Below are positions 10,295 through 21,865 of a stretch of 64,000 bases of DNA, piece by piece. The notes under the pieces are model-generated. The model saw only the letters and a list, made by a program, of their open reading frames with translations. It ran no database searches and was not told the DNA's origin. Made by a program: the position numbers and the translations under genes. The stretch comes from Seminavis robusta (Eukaryota; Bacillariophyta; Bacillariophyceae; Naviculales; Naviculaceae). The stretch's first letter is position 1, and the number at the start of each line of letters is the position of its first letter. Location: the NCBI GenBank assembly GCA_903772945.1, contig CAICTM010000308.1, positions 1-64,000 on the forward strand, in the 5' to 3' direction.

Positions 10295-13200
10295 GTTGTC
10301 AAATAATGCGGTTCTGATTGGGAGGTGATGAGTTTGGGCAAAGTGACAAATTTGTGGGGAAAGTGATCAAAGTGTGCTCTGGGCGGACCATCCACCAAGT
10401 GATGGAGCGGCTATGACCTTCGATGCAAAGAAGGTGCAAGATCTTTGGCGGTCTTGTGGCTGCTGTTCTCTCCTGTTTGGTACCTGTACCGGTATTTATT
10501 TGACAGTTTTTTGCTTCCCTTTGGTCTCGAAATGACTACAGTATGACTCAAGGTATGACTGTTGCAGAGCTGTTACAGCCAAACTCGTAAAAATCAGCTT
10601 TACAAAATGCAATGTTAACTCGCTACTCCTCCCTCGAATTTTAAAATGGTCATGATGACTCCCACTTTCCAACCCAGTCGAAGACCCAACAAGCAAACAC
10701 AAAGTGGCGGAGTGCTGGGTTAGCCACCGAATGCAAAGTGTTCTATGGTGTTCAGCAGTGTTCTGATTGTACTAGCTAGCTAGCTAGACTAGTACTGCAG
10801 AACGCTGAACTGCTGAACATGGATACGGTGAGGTGCTGTCGCGGCACGGCAGCGCATCCGACACTACTTACTTGTTCGGAGTTTCTTGGCCATTGCCAAG
10901 AGTTCCAAGTGGTCAAACTTATTGGACAGGCTAAGGGCGTGAGCATCAATGTTGTGAGATTTACAACCGATTTGGGCTCTTTAAATCCTTGGAACTTGCG
11001 GAAAACGTGAGGAGCGGACCACCAAACACCAAACAACTGCTACAGTAGCTCATCTACTCCAGCTGCCCACTCAGAGTTTACTGTTTACCGTTGTCCTGGG
11101 AGTATCCTGAGTGGAGGTGTGGTCAGCTAAGAATACAGGGGAGGACTAAATAGCAGGGATTAGACCGTGACGCACTTTTTATTGTTATCGGCAGTCTTGT
11201 GCAGCTTTCTGGGTCCGAATTGTTTGACCAGTGGCTGCGTGTTTTTGCGGTCGGGTTGCAGTTTTTGCAATGACTTAATGACTTTGCTTCGGCTTCAACC
11301 TTCCACATAGCTCCACATTCGGAGAAGGGAGGGGCAGGAAACAAGGAAGCCAGTCCTTGGATGCTGGGTTGGCTCAGGCCTTGTCCAGCACAGGAACCTC
11401 ATCATTGTCAATTTTTTAAATTGTCCACTGTTCTCCCATCTACCGTAGTAGCCTGTCGGTTTTACGATATTACGTTAACAGTTTTACATGACATAGAACT
11501 TTTCTTAGTCATAAAAAGTCCCTATGATAAATCACATGAAGTCACCAGGGCCATTCTAGAACGTTCATGTCGAATAATGGATCTCCACTGGTTACTGGTA
11601 CCACCCACTGATGACTGCCGGCGGCTGTTGGCTGTCTAAAATCTATCTGGTATCTTGTATCTTGTATGGATCTTGGCTACCCGCACTAGACTACCGGTAC
11701 TCCAGAAGCAGCTACAGTAGCTACTGGTAGGCATCGGAAGGTGATGGGTGATATGTCTGCGTCCGGTTGTTACTACATGTAGTACATCGATCATCGATCG
11801 AGGAGAAAATCGGGATCGGCGGCAAGTGACTACATGCATCTAGCTACTACACTGTAGGCTACAAAGCATGTGACCATCATCTGTCAGCAATTTTGCGTGG
11901 CACCTATTAAAATAGCTAGTTAGAGATGCATATCTCCGTTGCAAGGCAGAGATGTCGATTGTCGCCAGTCGCCCCAGCAACAGACCAGTCACACCCTTCT
12001 TGGGGTTACGTACCACAGAAAAGGTACTACCTGGATCGATAGTTACCACGCGGATCGTCGATAGACTGGAAGACTAGCTAGTAGCTAGTAGTATCAGTAT
12101 CACCCTCGACTTCTTTGTCCAGTCTCGGCTCCTTTTCGCCTTTAGAGGGTACAGTAGCTGTAGTTAGTTAAATCGTTGGAAAGTGGGTCGGCCCTGGCGC
12201 AGTTCGGTTCGGAATTCGTTTTTTCTGGAGAGTTGACACTGGCTACTAGTATCCAGCCAGGGTTCACCATTAACGTACTTTGAAGCTGCCAGCTACAGCA
12301 ACAGTTCACTTGCATCGGTTTCAGTATTCCCTCAATCGGCAATGCTGCTTTCTTCATTTACAGTACCGTTCTTTATCTTGGCACGATGTTATGCGATCCA
12401 TCGGCCTCACTCATCGTAGCGTTCATCCACAGCAAGAACGTCCAGTGAACTTCGCTCACGTTTCTATCCACTGGACAACAAAGTGTTCCCTTCCTCGGGG
12501 TTGCTGTCTTGGATGCGAGTTTGCTCGAACCTCGGCGATCCTCGGCGATCCTCCGATCATTTGAAGGAGAAGAGTTTGAAGCAAAATACACGAAGCCATC
12601 CTTGCTCTTGGTAGACTTCTTGGTCGTTGCGATCGAAGCGAATTTGTCGTCCATGGAACATCCAACTGGACAGCTCTGCCATCGTACCGCCCCCGATAGA
12701 AGGCGGCGTCGTCGGCACTGCCAGGGTGTTCTATTCGACGTGACAATTTGCATTGGCTTTGCGGCCAGAGAAGCAAGCAAGCGATGACCGATGTGCAATT
12801 TCTTGAAGCAGTTGTCGGGCCGTCCTGCCTCTTCGTCAGGCCCATGCCTGCCGCACCGAGACCAAGCAAAACGTTTCTGCTGTAATTCCGGTACGTTGCT
12901 TGCTACACTTTAATGGTCAAGTGCTGCACCTCATTACAGTAGCTTGAGGAGGGGCTTCGCCCGAGGCTTCCTCGCGGGGCTAATGGGCCAAGGGGATCTC
13001 GGTTCGTTCGTTGCTTTGCTCGTGGCCATCAGAGGTGCGTTGCCGTCCAGACTACCGGTACGAGGCCACCACAGGAGCTCTCTGTGCTGGGCCGCCATTC
13101 GTCGCCACGCGAGATCACGCTCTTTGTTGATAACCTCTACGAGATAACCTCTACGAGATGCATCCTACTAGCTAGGGGCTGAGCCACACGACCGCTGCTG

Positions 13201-13325
13201 AAATAAGTAGGTCTAAATGTCGTATGCGTAGTGTTTAAAATATGGCTTGATTGCTGCTCTCCAAAGCACTCCTGCATTTCGTGTAGTGGCTTGGGCTTTC
13301 TAGGCCGGCATCCAGTTTGGCTCTT
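10295..13325. other. Long gene-poor stretch
   Basis: Three kilobases with no supported gene. Open frames of up to about 140 codons near 12370-12870 overlap on both strands and resemble no family. The region is full of CTAGCTAG/TAGCTAGTAG runs and TACCGGTA palindromes (10487, 11691, 13054), has a 14-bp tandem pair (ATAACCTCTACGAG, near 13129 and 13143), and a doubled CTCGGCGATC near 12532. It may hold decayed genes that I cannot recognise. Confidence 0.45.
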
Positions 13326-15651
13326 TTAGGCTGCCTTCTCTTTAGGTTCCTTATTAGTGTTGTTGGCTTCGGACTCTAGCTCTGTTCCGTACAGTTCGAC
13401 AATCAAGTCTTTGTAGGTTTCTTGGACCTTGTGTCTGCGGATACTCATCTTGGGCGTCAACATGTCATTGGCAACTGTAAAGGGGGACACAAAGGCGAAC
13501 TTGGTGGGAATCTCAAACTTCTTGAGGTTGTAGCAACTCATTTGAATCTCGGCATCAATCAACTCTTTGACTCGTTCGTCATTGGCAAGTTCTTCCTCGG
13601 TGACTTCGGGGCTCACTTGGAATTCCGTTCGTAACGCCTCCCATTCCGGAACAATCAATACAACATTGTGAGGCCTGTTTGCTCCTACCAACACAACTTG
13701 TGTGATGAACCGACTCATGCCAATAGCCTCTTCGATTGGCGTTGGCACAACGTATTTGCCATTCTCCAATTTGTATTGTTCCTTGATACGACCCGTGACC
13801 TTGACAAAACCGTCCTCGGTGAATTGTCCCATGTCCCCAGTGTGGAACCTGCAACAAGCAAAAACAAAAAGACGTGGAATGAAGGCAATGAGAATGGCAA
13901 TGACATCGAGCGGTCCGTAGTTCCGTAGCAGCTATAGTTGGCGCTCCCAACAACCCAAAATACTTACATTCGTGACACACCGTCAGGGGCGACCGAGATG
14001 ACTTCGTTGGTAGCCTCAGGATTGTTGTAGTATCCCTTCATAATGTTGGGGCCGGTGCAGCAAATTTCTCCGTCTTGTCCAGGACCCAACTCCTTTCCAT
14101 CGTCACCCATAATGTGGACTTTCACATCACCAATAGGTCGCCCAACCGCACCGACGAAACGTTGTTCTGGAGAGTTGATGGTGATAATGGGGGAAGTTTC
14201 GGTCAATCCGTATCCCTCCAACACCATGATCCCCAAGGAATCCATAAACTTGATGACTTCGGCGGGACATGCCGCACCAGCGACAAAGGCATGCTTCAAG
14301 TTTCCACCAAATCGAGCCCGAATTTTGGACAGGACAATGGAATCGAGTGCCTTGAAGGTCAAATTTTCCATAAAACCCAAAGCAGGTCCTCTTCCTTGTT
14401 GGTAAGCGGCATTTTTGCTTCCCAATTCCAATGCTCGTTGCATCAAGTATTTGCGGCGAGGATTGGCGGTTTCCATGACATTGTTGACTCCATCATAGAC
14501 CTTTTTGTAAAGAGTGGGGACGGCAAAGAGGGCAGAAGGCTTGACATGCTGAAGATCTTCCAAGATGAAAGGGACACCACGACAAATTCCAGCCGAGCAT
14601 CCATGGGCAATTCCCAACCAAAGTTCACAGGTTTGTCCATAGGAATGAGCCCAAGGGAGAAATGCGAGAGATCGATCGTGGGGATTGATAAAGTCGTGAG
14701 GATTCTCAACCATGGTTCTGGCAGCTCCAATGACATTGGTGGATATATTGTTGTGGGTCAATTCGACGCCCTTGGGTTTTCCAGTGGTACCCGAAGTGTA
14801 GATGAGGGACGCCAAATCGTCGACCGTAGGTTCCAGAATGAGCTTTCCTTCGGCATCTTCTGTTGCAGCAGCCATGGCGGTAGCAAAGGCATGAGGTTCT
14901 CCTTCGGGGGCATCCAAGCACATGGTGGTTTGGAGTGTGGGAGCACTGGGAGCCACATCCTTTTTGACACTGTCGTAGATTTCTTGGGTAGCACAAAAGA
15001 GTACCTTGGCTTGACTGTCATTGACAATGTACGACCAGTCCGAGGGTAGCTGAGCCTCGTACATGGGCACAATTCCAGCCGTCAAAGAGTAGGCAGCACA
15101 GGCAATAGCAGCCCATTCCCAACGGTTATTGGCAATTAAAGCCACCTTGTCACCAGGGCCAACGCCTGTAGCCATAGCAAAGCATAGATGAGGAAGAAAA
15201 AAGGGAAGATTAGAAAACATGAAGAAGCGACACAATAGACAAATGCTACCCAAAAGAGCTGTGCAGCTTTCTCCCCAAGATAATGGATTTTAAAATGTAT
15301 AATGTACTCACCCAAATCCTTCAAGACATGACGAGCCAAGTCGACTTGTTGTCCAAAATCCCGATAGGTGGAAAACTCGAATTTCTCCGTTTCGTCACTG
15401 TAGACACCATACAAGTCTCGGTCGGCAAAAATTTGACAGGCTCGTACTTGATTCTCGTGCAAAGTCTTGAATTGCGTCAAACCACGTTCGTCCAACCATC
15501 CCTTGTCGTAGAATTTCTGTTCGTGCTCTGAAAGTACATAGTCATTGCTGCTGCCACTGAAGGAACGCGTGGGGGCAATGGCAGCCAAACTAGAGCGAGA
15601 AGGACGCAACAAACGGCGGAGTGTCAACGTGCGAAGGGTAGTGGATGCCAT
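13326..15651 (-). CDS. Long-chain acyl-CoA synthetase, mitochondrial-type presequence
   Basis: Predicted exons 15651-15312, 15165-13968 and 13848-13326 (minus strand) give 686 residues. The enzyme ligates CoA to fatty acids through an acyl-AMP intermediate. Visible motifs: P-loop LIYTSGTTGKPKG (about 234-246), GYGLTETSP, and the hinge/A8 region FHTGDMG...GRIKEQYKLENGKYV, with the second intron falling just before FHTGD. A C-terminal lysine-bearing block (LTPKMSIRR) follows. The first 37 residues lack acidic side chains and are rich in Arg, Ser and Ala (RTLTLRRLLRPSRSSLAAIA), a classic mitochondrial presequence, although plastid or dual targeting is not excluded. Length fits the ACSL family. 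The last residues (KEKAA) are not a peroxisomal signal. Confidence 0.9.
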
Positions 15652-16760
15652 GGTTTTTTATAGTAGCAAAGGAATGTGATGGGTGGGGGCTGGGACAGGT
15701 AGGTAATGGATTTTGTGTGGGGTATCCGGTTGTGAGAAACTTATGAGGAAAGAAAGAAAACAATCCTCAAGAGAAACAAACAAACGGGCTCTGCTGCTTT
15801 AGTATCTTTGTGTGATGCTTTTGCAAGAGTCAAGTGATGACAAGAAGGTTCTCTGAGCTATCAATAGGCACTTTTCAAAGCCAAAAGTGAGATCCTAGCT
15901 AGAGTGGTGGTGATGGGTCGGAAGCTTTTTGGTTTGCCATCAATCTTGTGGACGGCGGTGTCAAGCTGCGAAGGCGACAAGATTTTCTCTCGAAAATGGA
16001 CGAGTTGATGCCAAAAAAGCAAGGATGAAAATGCTACCGTGTAGAGGAGACATATCTGTGATTCTTAAAATGTAAAATTGTAATTTTAACTGAAGCATTG
16101 GAAAAACTATGAAATATTTGCCACAAGCGAGCTTCCTTTTTGACATCTTTGAGTCATGTATTGATTCAATTGTATTTCTATCAATAGCAAACAACTGGTA
16201 AGTTGTCATCCTTTTTTCCGACGCGTCAGTGAGGCGCATCACGAGGTTGAAGCGGGGCATATGATCCCTGTCCCTGCTTCCATCCGCGTTCTGACACCCC
16301 ATTCGTGACAACTGCCCGTAGAAATGTACTTGCAAGCATCTGGGACTGGTCCACTCGTCGAAAGACTGCCAAAGTCGTGATTAAAAAGATCTGCATGTGT
16401 TTGTTGCATTTTTATTGGGCTCGGAACCGCAAGAGACACAACCAACAACCAACTCCCGAGTCGAGTCCGTAAACTTACTTATTAGTTCAGTCACCTTTTT
16501 GCTAAAATCGTATGAAGAAAACAACTCCATGTTTTTCGTCGTTAGGTTTCGTGACGGTTGAGTGAGACACAACATAAATTCCAAGCTCACAACTCCAACA
16601 TCTTATTTTTCGTCGTTGACCTTCAATCTGCTGGATACGGTAGCTCACAACTCCATTCATTATTTTTCGTCGTTTGACTTTCAATCTGTTGGATTGTTGT
16701 TCCACAAAAGCATTGCTTCAGCGCAGATACAAGAAGATCGGCACTGATCAGTAGGAAGAC
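15652..16760. other. Intergenic region with a tandem repeat
   Basis: Promoter side of the acyl-CoA synthetase at left, repeat at 16519-16695 at right. No gene recognised between. Confidence 0.5.
16519..16695 (+). repeat. Imperfect ~56-bp tandem repeat upstream of ankyrin gene
   Basis: Two adjacent copies (16584-16639 and 16642-16695) share AGCTCACAACTCCA, TATTTTTCGTCGTT and CTTCAATCTG. A weaker third copy begins near 16519. It ends about 65 bases before the ankyrin ATG. Confidence 0.8.
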
Positions 16761-18361
16761 ATGATGTTTGAGGTGGTGATACTGAAAGAGCAGCGGGATC
16801 CTCCAGAGTGGGAGATACTGGAACGGTGGGAGCCACCATCCCTGGACGAGGTTCAGGCCATTGGTGAAAGCGATCCTGAGGTTTGGAAAAGCATTGGCGA
16901 AGATTCTTTTAAAGAGTATGGTTCTCCCCTCCTGACACTCCTCAACCACGGCTGATGGTCACGTCAAGCATCAGATGAAAGAGTGGTTCCTCTTGACGTA
17001 GTTGCTTATCTGGCAGATCAATGGCCAGAGAGTGTTCACATGGAGGATTGGCACGGTCGTATACCTCTTCTCCTGGCACTATCCTTTCACAGAGATGAAA
17101 TAGTGGATTTTTTCTTGAACCGATGGCCCGAGAGCGTCCATTTCAAAATTGCAAGTACGGAGAACTCCCCATCCACATCGCCTGCTTTGGGAGCTGTAGC
17201 CTCCAGCGCATTCAGAAACTACTGAGGCTGAATCCCAAAAGCATCCGTGTGCCTACGGAGACTTCCTGGCTGCCGTTGCACGCCGTGGTGGCCAGTGGCC
17301 ACTCCTTTGAGACTATCAAGTTCCTCTACGAGGAATATCCAGATGCCATCCGCATGCGTTCAAGGGGTGGCTATCTGCCATTTCACTCAGCGGTGGCCAA
17401 TGGCCACTCCTTTGAGACTATCAAGTTCCTCTATGAGGAATATCCAGATGCCATACGAGTACCGGTACTGAGCAAACAGGGTGGTTTCCCGATTCACATA
17501 TTGTCTCTATCCGAGTGGAGCAAAGATCCCATTATTCAGTTCCTGGTAAAGGCCGACCCGGCAGCCCTGAAAGAGAAAGAGCCAGAGAAGGGTAATCTAC
17601 CAATCCATCTTGCTTTGAAGGGACACACCTCTTATGAAACAATTCAGCTGATGACCGACCTATATGAAAACAGCTTGAAGATTGGAAATGGGGAAGGAGA
17701 CTTGCCACTTTACGTTGCATTGAATAACGGTCACTGCGCCAAGACGGTAGAATGGTTGGTCCAAAAGACGCCGCATTCATGTGTAAAGCAGCTTCGTCTT
17801 GTCCTTTGTCTATTTCCAAACAGGATCAACAACGACATCAATTTCAGCATTCTCTGTCTGTTGGCTCGCGATTTCCCGTTTCTTGCTGAGAATGATTTGG
17901 GGCGATATGGAGAGCTAGGTCTACTATTGCATATCGTTTGCAGAAACGTTGCATCTGAGAGCCCATCCAGCCAATGGAAGGATGCATTGCAGTGAGTCAT
18001 AGATATCAATCCGAAGGCTCTATTTGTAAAGTGCAAGGGACATCAGCCTAAAGATGATTTTAAGACGCTGCTGAGAAAGAGACGACAGAGAAGGATCAGG
18101 TAGACAAAGATCGAGGAGAAGAATTCTGGCTGGACCCCTCTAGAGTATGTGGTGTATCTCCGGAAAGTGACAGTTGCCAATGCCGGGAGCCAATCGAACC
18201 CTAGCGTTGCTGATGATTCGGCGAAAGAAATCCTAACTGCGGCGCAATCTTTGTTGGAAAGACGAATGAAAGAGGTTCTTGGGGATACACAAAAGCCTTT
18301 CCAAGTGCGCCTTGGTGTCCCTCAGGAGGTGGTTGAACTCATTTTGGACTTTGCCATCTAA
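16761..18361 (+). pseudogene. Ankyrin-repeat protein, broken
   Basis: Ankyrin-type repeats (LPLHAVVASGHSFETIKFLYEEYP, GNLPIHLALKGH and similar) run from about 17000 to 17950, with a C-terminal tail to a stop at 18361 (VVELILDFAI). The frame starting at 16761 meets a TGA at 16953-16955, then stays open in the same frame to about 17150. Homology then continues one frame over from about 17123. In that frame there are further stops at 17993-17995 (after KDALQ) and near 18100, with recognisable protein beyond each. Three stops and one frameshift make an intact gene unlikely; introns do not rescue all of them with good splice sites. Two repeats (about 17290-17350 and 17398-17458) are almost identical in DNA, so one was copied recently, 108 bases apart. 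Such ankyrin proteins are abundant in diatoms; partner unknown. Confidence 0.7.
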
Positions 18362-18415
18362 CAAGTAAGACTACCGGTACGGCATGCCGGTCCAGCCGGT
18401 CCACCTCGTGAACAC

Positions 18416-18488
18416 GTCTTCACCGAATCAACCAAACGAAAGACCATTGATAAGTCTTCACCGAATCAACCAAACCAAGACCATTGAT
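18416..18488 (+). repeat. 36-bp direct tandem repeat
   Basis: GTCTTCACCGAATCAACCAA followed by AGACCATTGAT occurs twice (18416-18451 and 18453-18488), differing by one small indel. Confidence 0.85.
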
Positions 18489-19082
18489 ACAAGGGCTACC
18501 GGTATCTCCTTGCAGTCAAGAGTTAACCTCTGATCTTACTTTTAATTAAAATAGTCCTCGTATTTCGCCATGGAGTCTGTTGAAACGTCGCGTTCCATGA
18601 GGTAAGCGCATCACCACTTCTACCGATATTAATAGCTCTACTGCTTCCAGTACGTACGGTACCGGTACCGGTACGGTAGTCCTTGACTAGCACCAATTGA
18701 GTGGTTGTGCGTAGTCGCCACATCTTCTAGTGTTTCTTTGTGTACCCGTGTACGGTTGCGTTTCCTCTTCGCCGATCGACGAGCTACCCTCATCCTGTTG
18801 AAACGAACGATATTTTGTTCCCCAACACTTCATGGTTAGACTCGAGTGTGGCCTATCGCATTCGGCGTAACGTGAGGTTGCTGTTCTGGTGCTGCATTTC
18901 CATTCCTCCACTGACGAGAGGAAGCCCCCAATGGCACACGTGCACTGATTGAACCCTCAGAGTTACAAGTCAATAACGGGAAGACCGCGATACGTCGTTC
19001 GGTCGTTCGGTGGCATCCCCTACCTGGTATCCGCGAAAAGCAACGGAGGATCAATGACAATGTCGTGCGTCTTGACGATGCT

Positions 19083-19425
19083 GCTCCTCTCGGTTTAGCC
19101 TACTAGAAGGAAGGCGACGAAAACACATACGATCAACGACACTGACTGCACAATCCAGTGAGCGGTGACACCGCCAAGTAGTGTACCGGTACAGGGACGA
19201 GGGTCCTTCTAGCCAGCACGAATATGAGTAAAAGTGAACAGAGCATCTGTTGCCACGTTGCGAACATACGCCGCTCTTCTCGGTTACCCCAGACGGAAGA
19301 CGACGAAAACACCAATACGATCACTGACTGCAATGTACAATCCCGTGAGCGTGAGCGGTGACACCGCCAAGTGTACAGGGAGGGTCCTGGTAGCCAGCAC
19401 AGGGCATCTGTTGCCACGAACATAC
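19083..19425 (+). repeat. Imperfect ~170-bp tandem duplication
   Basis: Copy A (19083-19268) and copy B (19272-19425) share in order: CTCGGTT, GACGAAAACAC, ATACGATCA, GTGAGCGGTGACACCGCCAA, TAGCCAGCAC, GCATCTGTTGCCACG and GAACATAC. Copy A also has a TACCGGTA palindrome and extra bases. The word GGTGACACC is itself a small palindrome. Confidence 0.8.
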
Positions 19426-19658
19426 AAGCCTTCCAGAACGGCACCTTGAAAAAACAAAGAACCAAGGCAACGCATAAGTTCGTGGAAATGTAGGTTATTA
19501 TGAAAACGAGCCCATCTAGTTGGACCAGTATGAAATATGCGTGGTTTCCCGTAGGTAGTTCTCCCTTCGGCAACAACAGAGGGACCTGATGCTTCAATTA
19601 TTCTGAAGCGCCTCTTCTGCTTGGATATGGCGCCCCAAAATATAACATCATTCCCTCC

Positions 19659-21548
19659 TTATAGGTTGAAGCGGTGCTTTCGAGTTGATTTTGCGGTTGC
19701 CGTCTGAAGTCGCTTTGGATTCTCCATTATTTGGCCATCCGTTGTTCGCCTGCGTTTCATGCCAACAGACTTTACCACGGATGATGATGACGTCGTAAAG
19801 AAACGATCGGGTAGTTCATTGAACAACCAAAATGCCAACGACAAGCAGTCTGGCAGCTCCCACATGGATTCCAGAATCTCCAGGCATTCCCAAGTAGTTT
19901 TCTGTGCCAGATCTGCTGAAAAGAGTAACTTGCGATGCGTGTTTCGTTGCATGACTCCTTCCACCAAACGCTCAAAGGATGCAGTGGTGACTGGAAACGG
20001 CAACAGTTCGCGATCGTTGTCATATCGACCTCCCGCAAGCAAGAGCTGTTCCAAGCTCCAATTGGAAGCAAACGCATCTGCCAAATTTTCGTGTAGGCGC
20101 GGTGGGGATTCATTGTTCGATAGACGAATCTCCAGATCCTTCAGTGTCGTAATGTCCGCGAGACACTCAATCATGGAGTCAAAGACGTGTGTGTTGGGTT
20201 GCGAAAAGGGAGACAGTAATCGTAGACTATCCAGTCCATTCGCATTCTCTTTGAGCGCGGCAAAGATCCCTGCTTCTACAGCAACTTCCGTGCCATCACG
20301 ACAATTGGCCCACGTCAACATGCGCAGCTGACAGGCTGGATAGGTGATGAGACCGATCAAGCAATCCAGATCGGCCTCTTCAAACTGACACCAACAAAGC
20401 TCCAAGGCTGTCAGATTGCGAGTACTCATGGCGGATCCCAATGCCGACCCCAAGATGCAAAAGATGTCTTCTCCAGTCGTGATTTTGAGACTGGACAGCG
20501 AACACTTTTGGATGCCGTTCTCGATGAATTGTGTATGCGTATCAATTTCATCAATGAGGAGTCCTAGTGCTTCCAGCGACGGACATTCCAAGAGACTCTG
20601 GATATGTTCTCCTTCGGCATTCTCCATGCCATCAATAAAGTCCAAGTGTTGTATCCGCAACCAGTTGGAAGTGATGGCATTGACGAGCTTGACAATGGCG
20701 TGTCGGTCAAACTTGCATTCTTCAAAACTGATTTTTGTGGTAGTGTGGCTTTGCATGAGACCCCACAGTAGTCCATCAATAATGGAGCATCCCAAGGCTT
20801 CCGAGTGCCGGAAATCGAGTTCTCCCATGACCAGTCTGGAAAGGGAGGAATTCTTGGATGCCAAAAAGGACGGAACGGCTGCGTTCCATCCTTCAATGTG
20901 CAATTGCTGAATTTTGTTGGATTCGGGTGCTTGTAAGAGCTTTTCAAATGTATGCGGAAAGAACGGAGTTCCAGGAATGGGATTGTTTTGCCGCAACCGC
21001 AAAATCTCCATGTTGTGGTGTGACGGCCATGCTGGAGCGAGACCGTCGGAAATGTCAAACGTTGCAAACTCGCGAATGTGTTCGGGTACTTTGAATTGTG
21101 CCGGTTCATGCGCTAGAAAGTTGCCTTCAATCCGGATGCGTTGAATCGTCTTGTTGTGTTCGGCAGCCTGTAGCAGTTTTTGACCAATGTCACACGCGTT
21201 GCGTTCGACGTCTTCTTCGGCAATGATATTGAGGGTTGTCAAGGAGGGGTTCTTCGATACAAAGTCAAACAGACCCTTCAGACTCTCTATGGAAAAGTGA
21301 ATGGTTTCATGGACATGGACTTTTAGGTATTTGATGGACTTGTTCCGCCTGAGGGCATCTCCTGCCAATTCGGCCGCCTGGGTGGATGTCAAAAGATCCA
21401 GATCCAACACGAGAGAAGTGGCAATGTTCTCGCAATTGCAGGCAATGTGACACAGCTTGCGGGCGAAATGGACACTGATGATGCCACTTTCATTCTCATT
21501 ATTATTATTGTTGTGGCCGTCTTCATCCTCCGGGTCGTTGTCCGCCAT
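19659..21548 (-). CDS. Leucine-rich-repeat-like (RNI-type) protein
   Basis: A 629-residue single-exon protein with ATG at 21548. After an acidic, Asn-rich start come irregular repeats of the type SLTTLNI, SLSRLVMGELDF, IQHLDFIDG, LTALELCWCQF, SLRLLSPF and LKDLEIRLSNN, the spacing expected of ribonuclease-inhibitor-like LRR solenoids. The C-terminal 40 residues are basic and contain a nuclear-signal-like KRRRTTDG. There is no signal peptide or membrane segment, so a soluble cytoplasmic or nuclear scaffold is likely. Large families of such LRR proteins occur in diatoms; the partner cannot be told. It is divergent from the deacetylase gene across 317 bases. Confidence 0.75.
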   Translation of the reverse strand: MADNDPEDEDGHNNNNNENESGIISVHFARKLCHIACNCENIATSLVLDLDLLTSTQAAELAGDALRRNKSIKYLKVHVHETIHFSIESLKGLFDFVSKNPSLTTLNIIAEEDVERNACDIGQKLLQAAEHNKTIQRIRIEGNFLAHEPAQFKVPEHIREFATFDISDGLAPAWPSHHNMEILRLRQNNPIPGTPFFPHTFEKLLQAPESNKIQQLHIEGWNAAVPSFLASKNSSLSRLVMGELDFRHSEALGCSIIDGLLWGLMQSHTTTKISFEECKFDRHAIVKLVNAITSNWLRIQHLDFIDGMENAEGEHIQSLLECPSLEALGLLIDEIDTHTQFIENGIQKCSLSSLKITTGEDIFCILGSALGSAMSTRNLTALELCWCQFEEADLDCLIGLITYPACQLRMLTWANCRDGTEVAVEAGIFAALKENANGLDSLRLLSPFSQPNTHVFDSMIECLADITTLKDLEIRLSNNESPPRLHENLADAFASNWSLEQLLLAGGRYDNDRELLPFPVTTASFERLVEGVMQRNTHRKLLFSADLAQKTTWECLEILESMWELPDCLSLAFWLFNELPDRFFTTSSSSVVKSVGMKRRRTTDGQIMENPKRLQTATAKSTRKHRFNL

Positions 21549-21865
21549 CTTCTTGTTGTTCTTTAAAGTGAACGAAAAGCACTGGAATGGATGATGTCAA
21601 CCAGAAGAATGAGATGAATGGATGACTGACGCAGCAGCAATAACAATGCAGAAAAAGAATAGAGAAGCGATTTAGTTTAGTTGAGCTAGTTTGAAATGAT
21701 TTAAGCTAGTTGAAATTAACAAGCCAGCATGAGCTGTAAAGACCTCGAGGGCAAGATTTCTTCGAGAACAGAACGCAACCGCTCTCATCGTTCTTCCAAT
21801 TCGCACTCCACAATGTCATCTTTTTATCGGACCCGGAACAACAGCCGAGCACAAAACAGTCAAGG
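21549..21865. promoter_or_regulatory. Shared divergent upstream region
   Basis: 317 bases between two start codons facing away from each other (21548 minus, 21866 plus). AT-rich patches TTTAGTTTAGTTGAGC and TTTAAGCTAGTTG lie near 21670-21710. No classical TATA box is convincing. Assigning promoter function is inference from position. Confidence 0.4.

Larger units (their letters stand above)
18362..19658. other. Repeat-rich intergenic region
   Basis: No supported gene. It contains two tandem duplications (18416-18488 and 19083-19425) and a dense cluster of overlapping ACCGGTAC palindromes at 18655-18677. Confidence 0.5.

Noticed and set aside
12373-12869. Overlapping open frames on both strands
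   Set aside because: No homology, conflicting frames and Arg/Ser-rich translations typical of chance.
14075-15049. 324-codon frame opposite the acyl-CoA synthetase
   Set aside because: It overlaps a fully recognisable enzyme exon and resembles no family.
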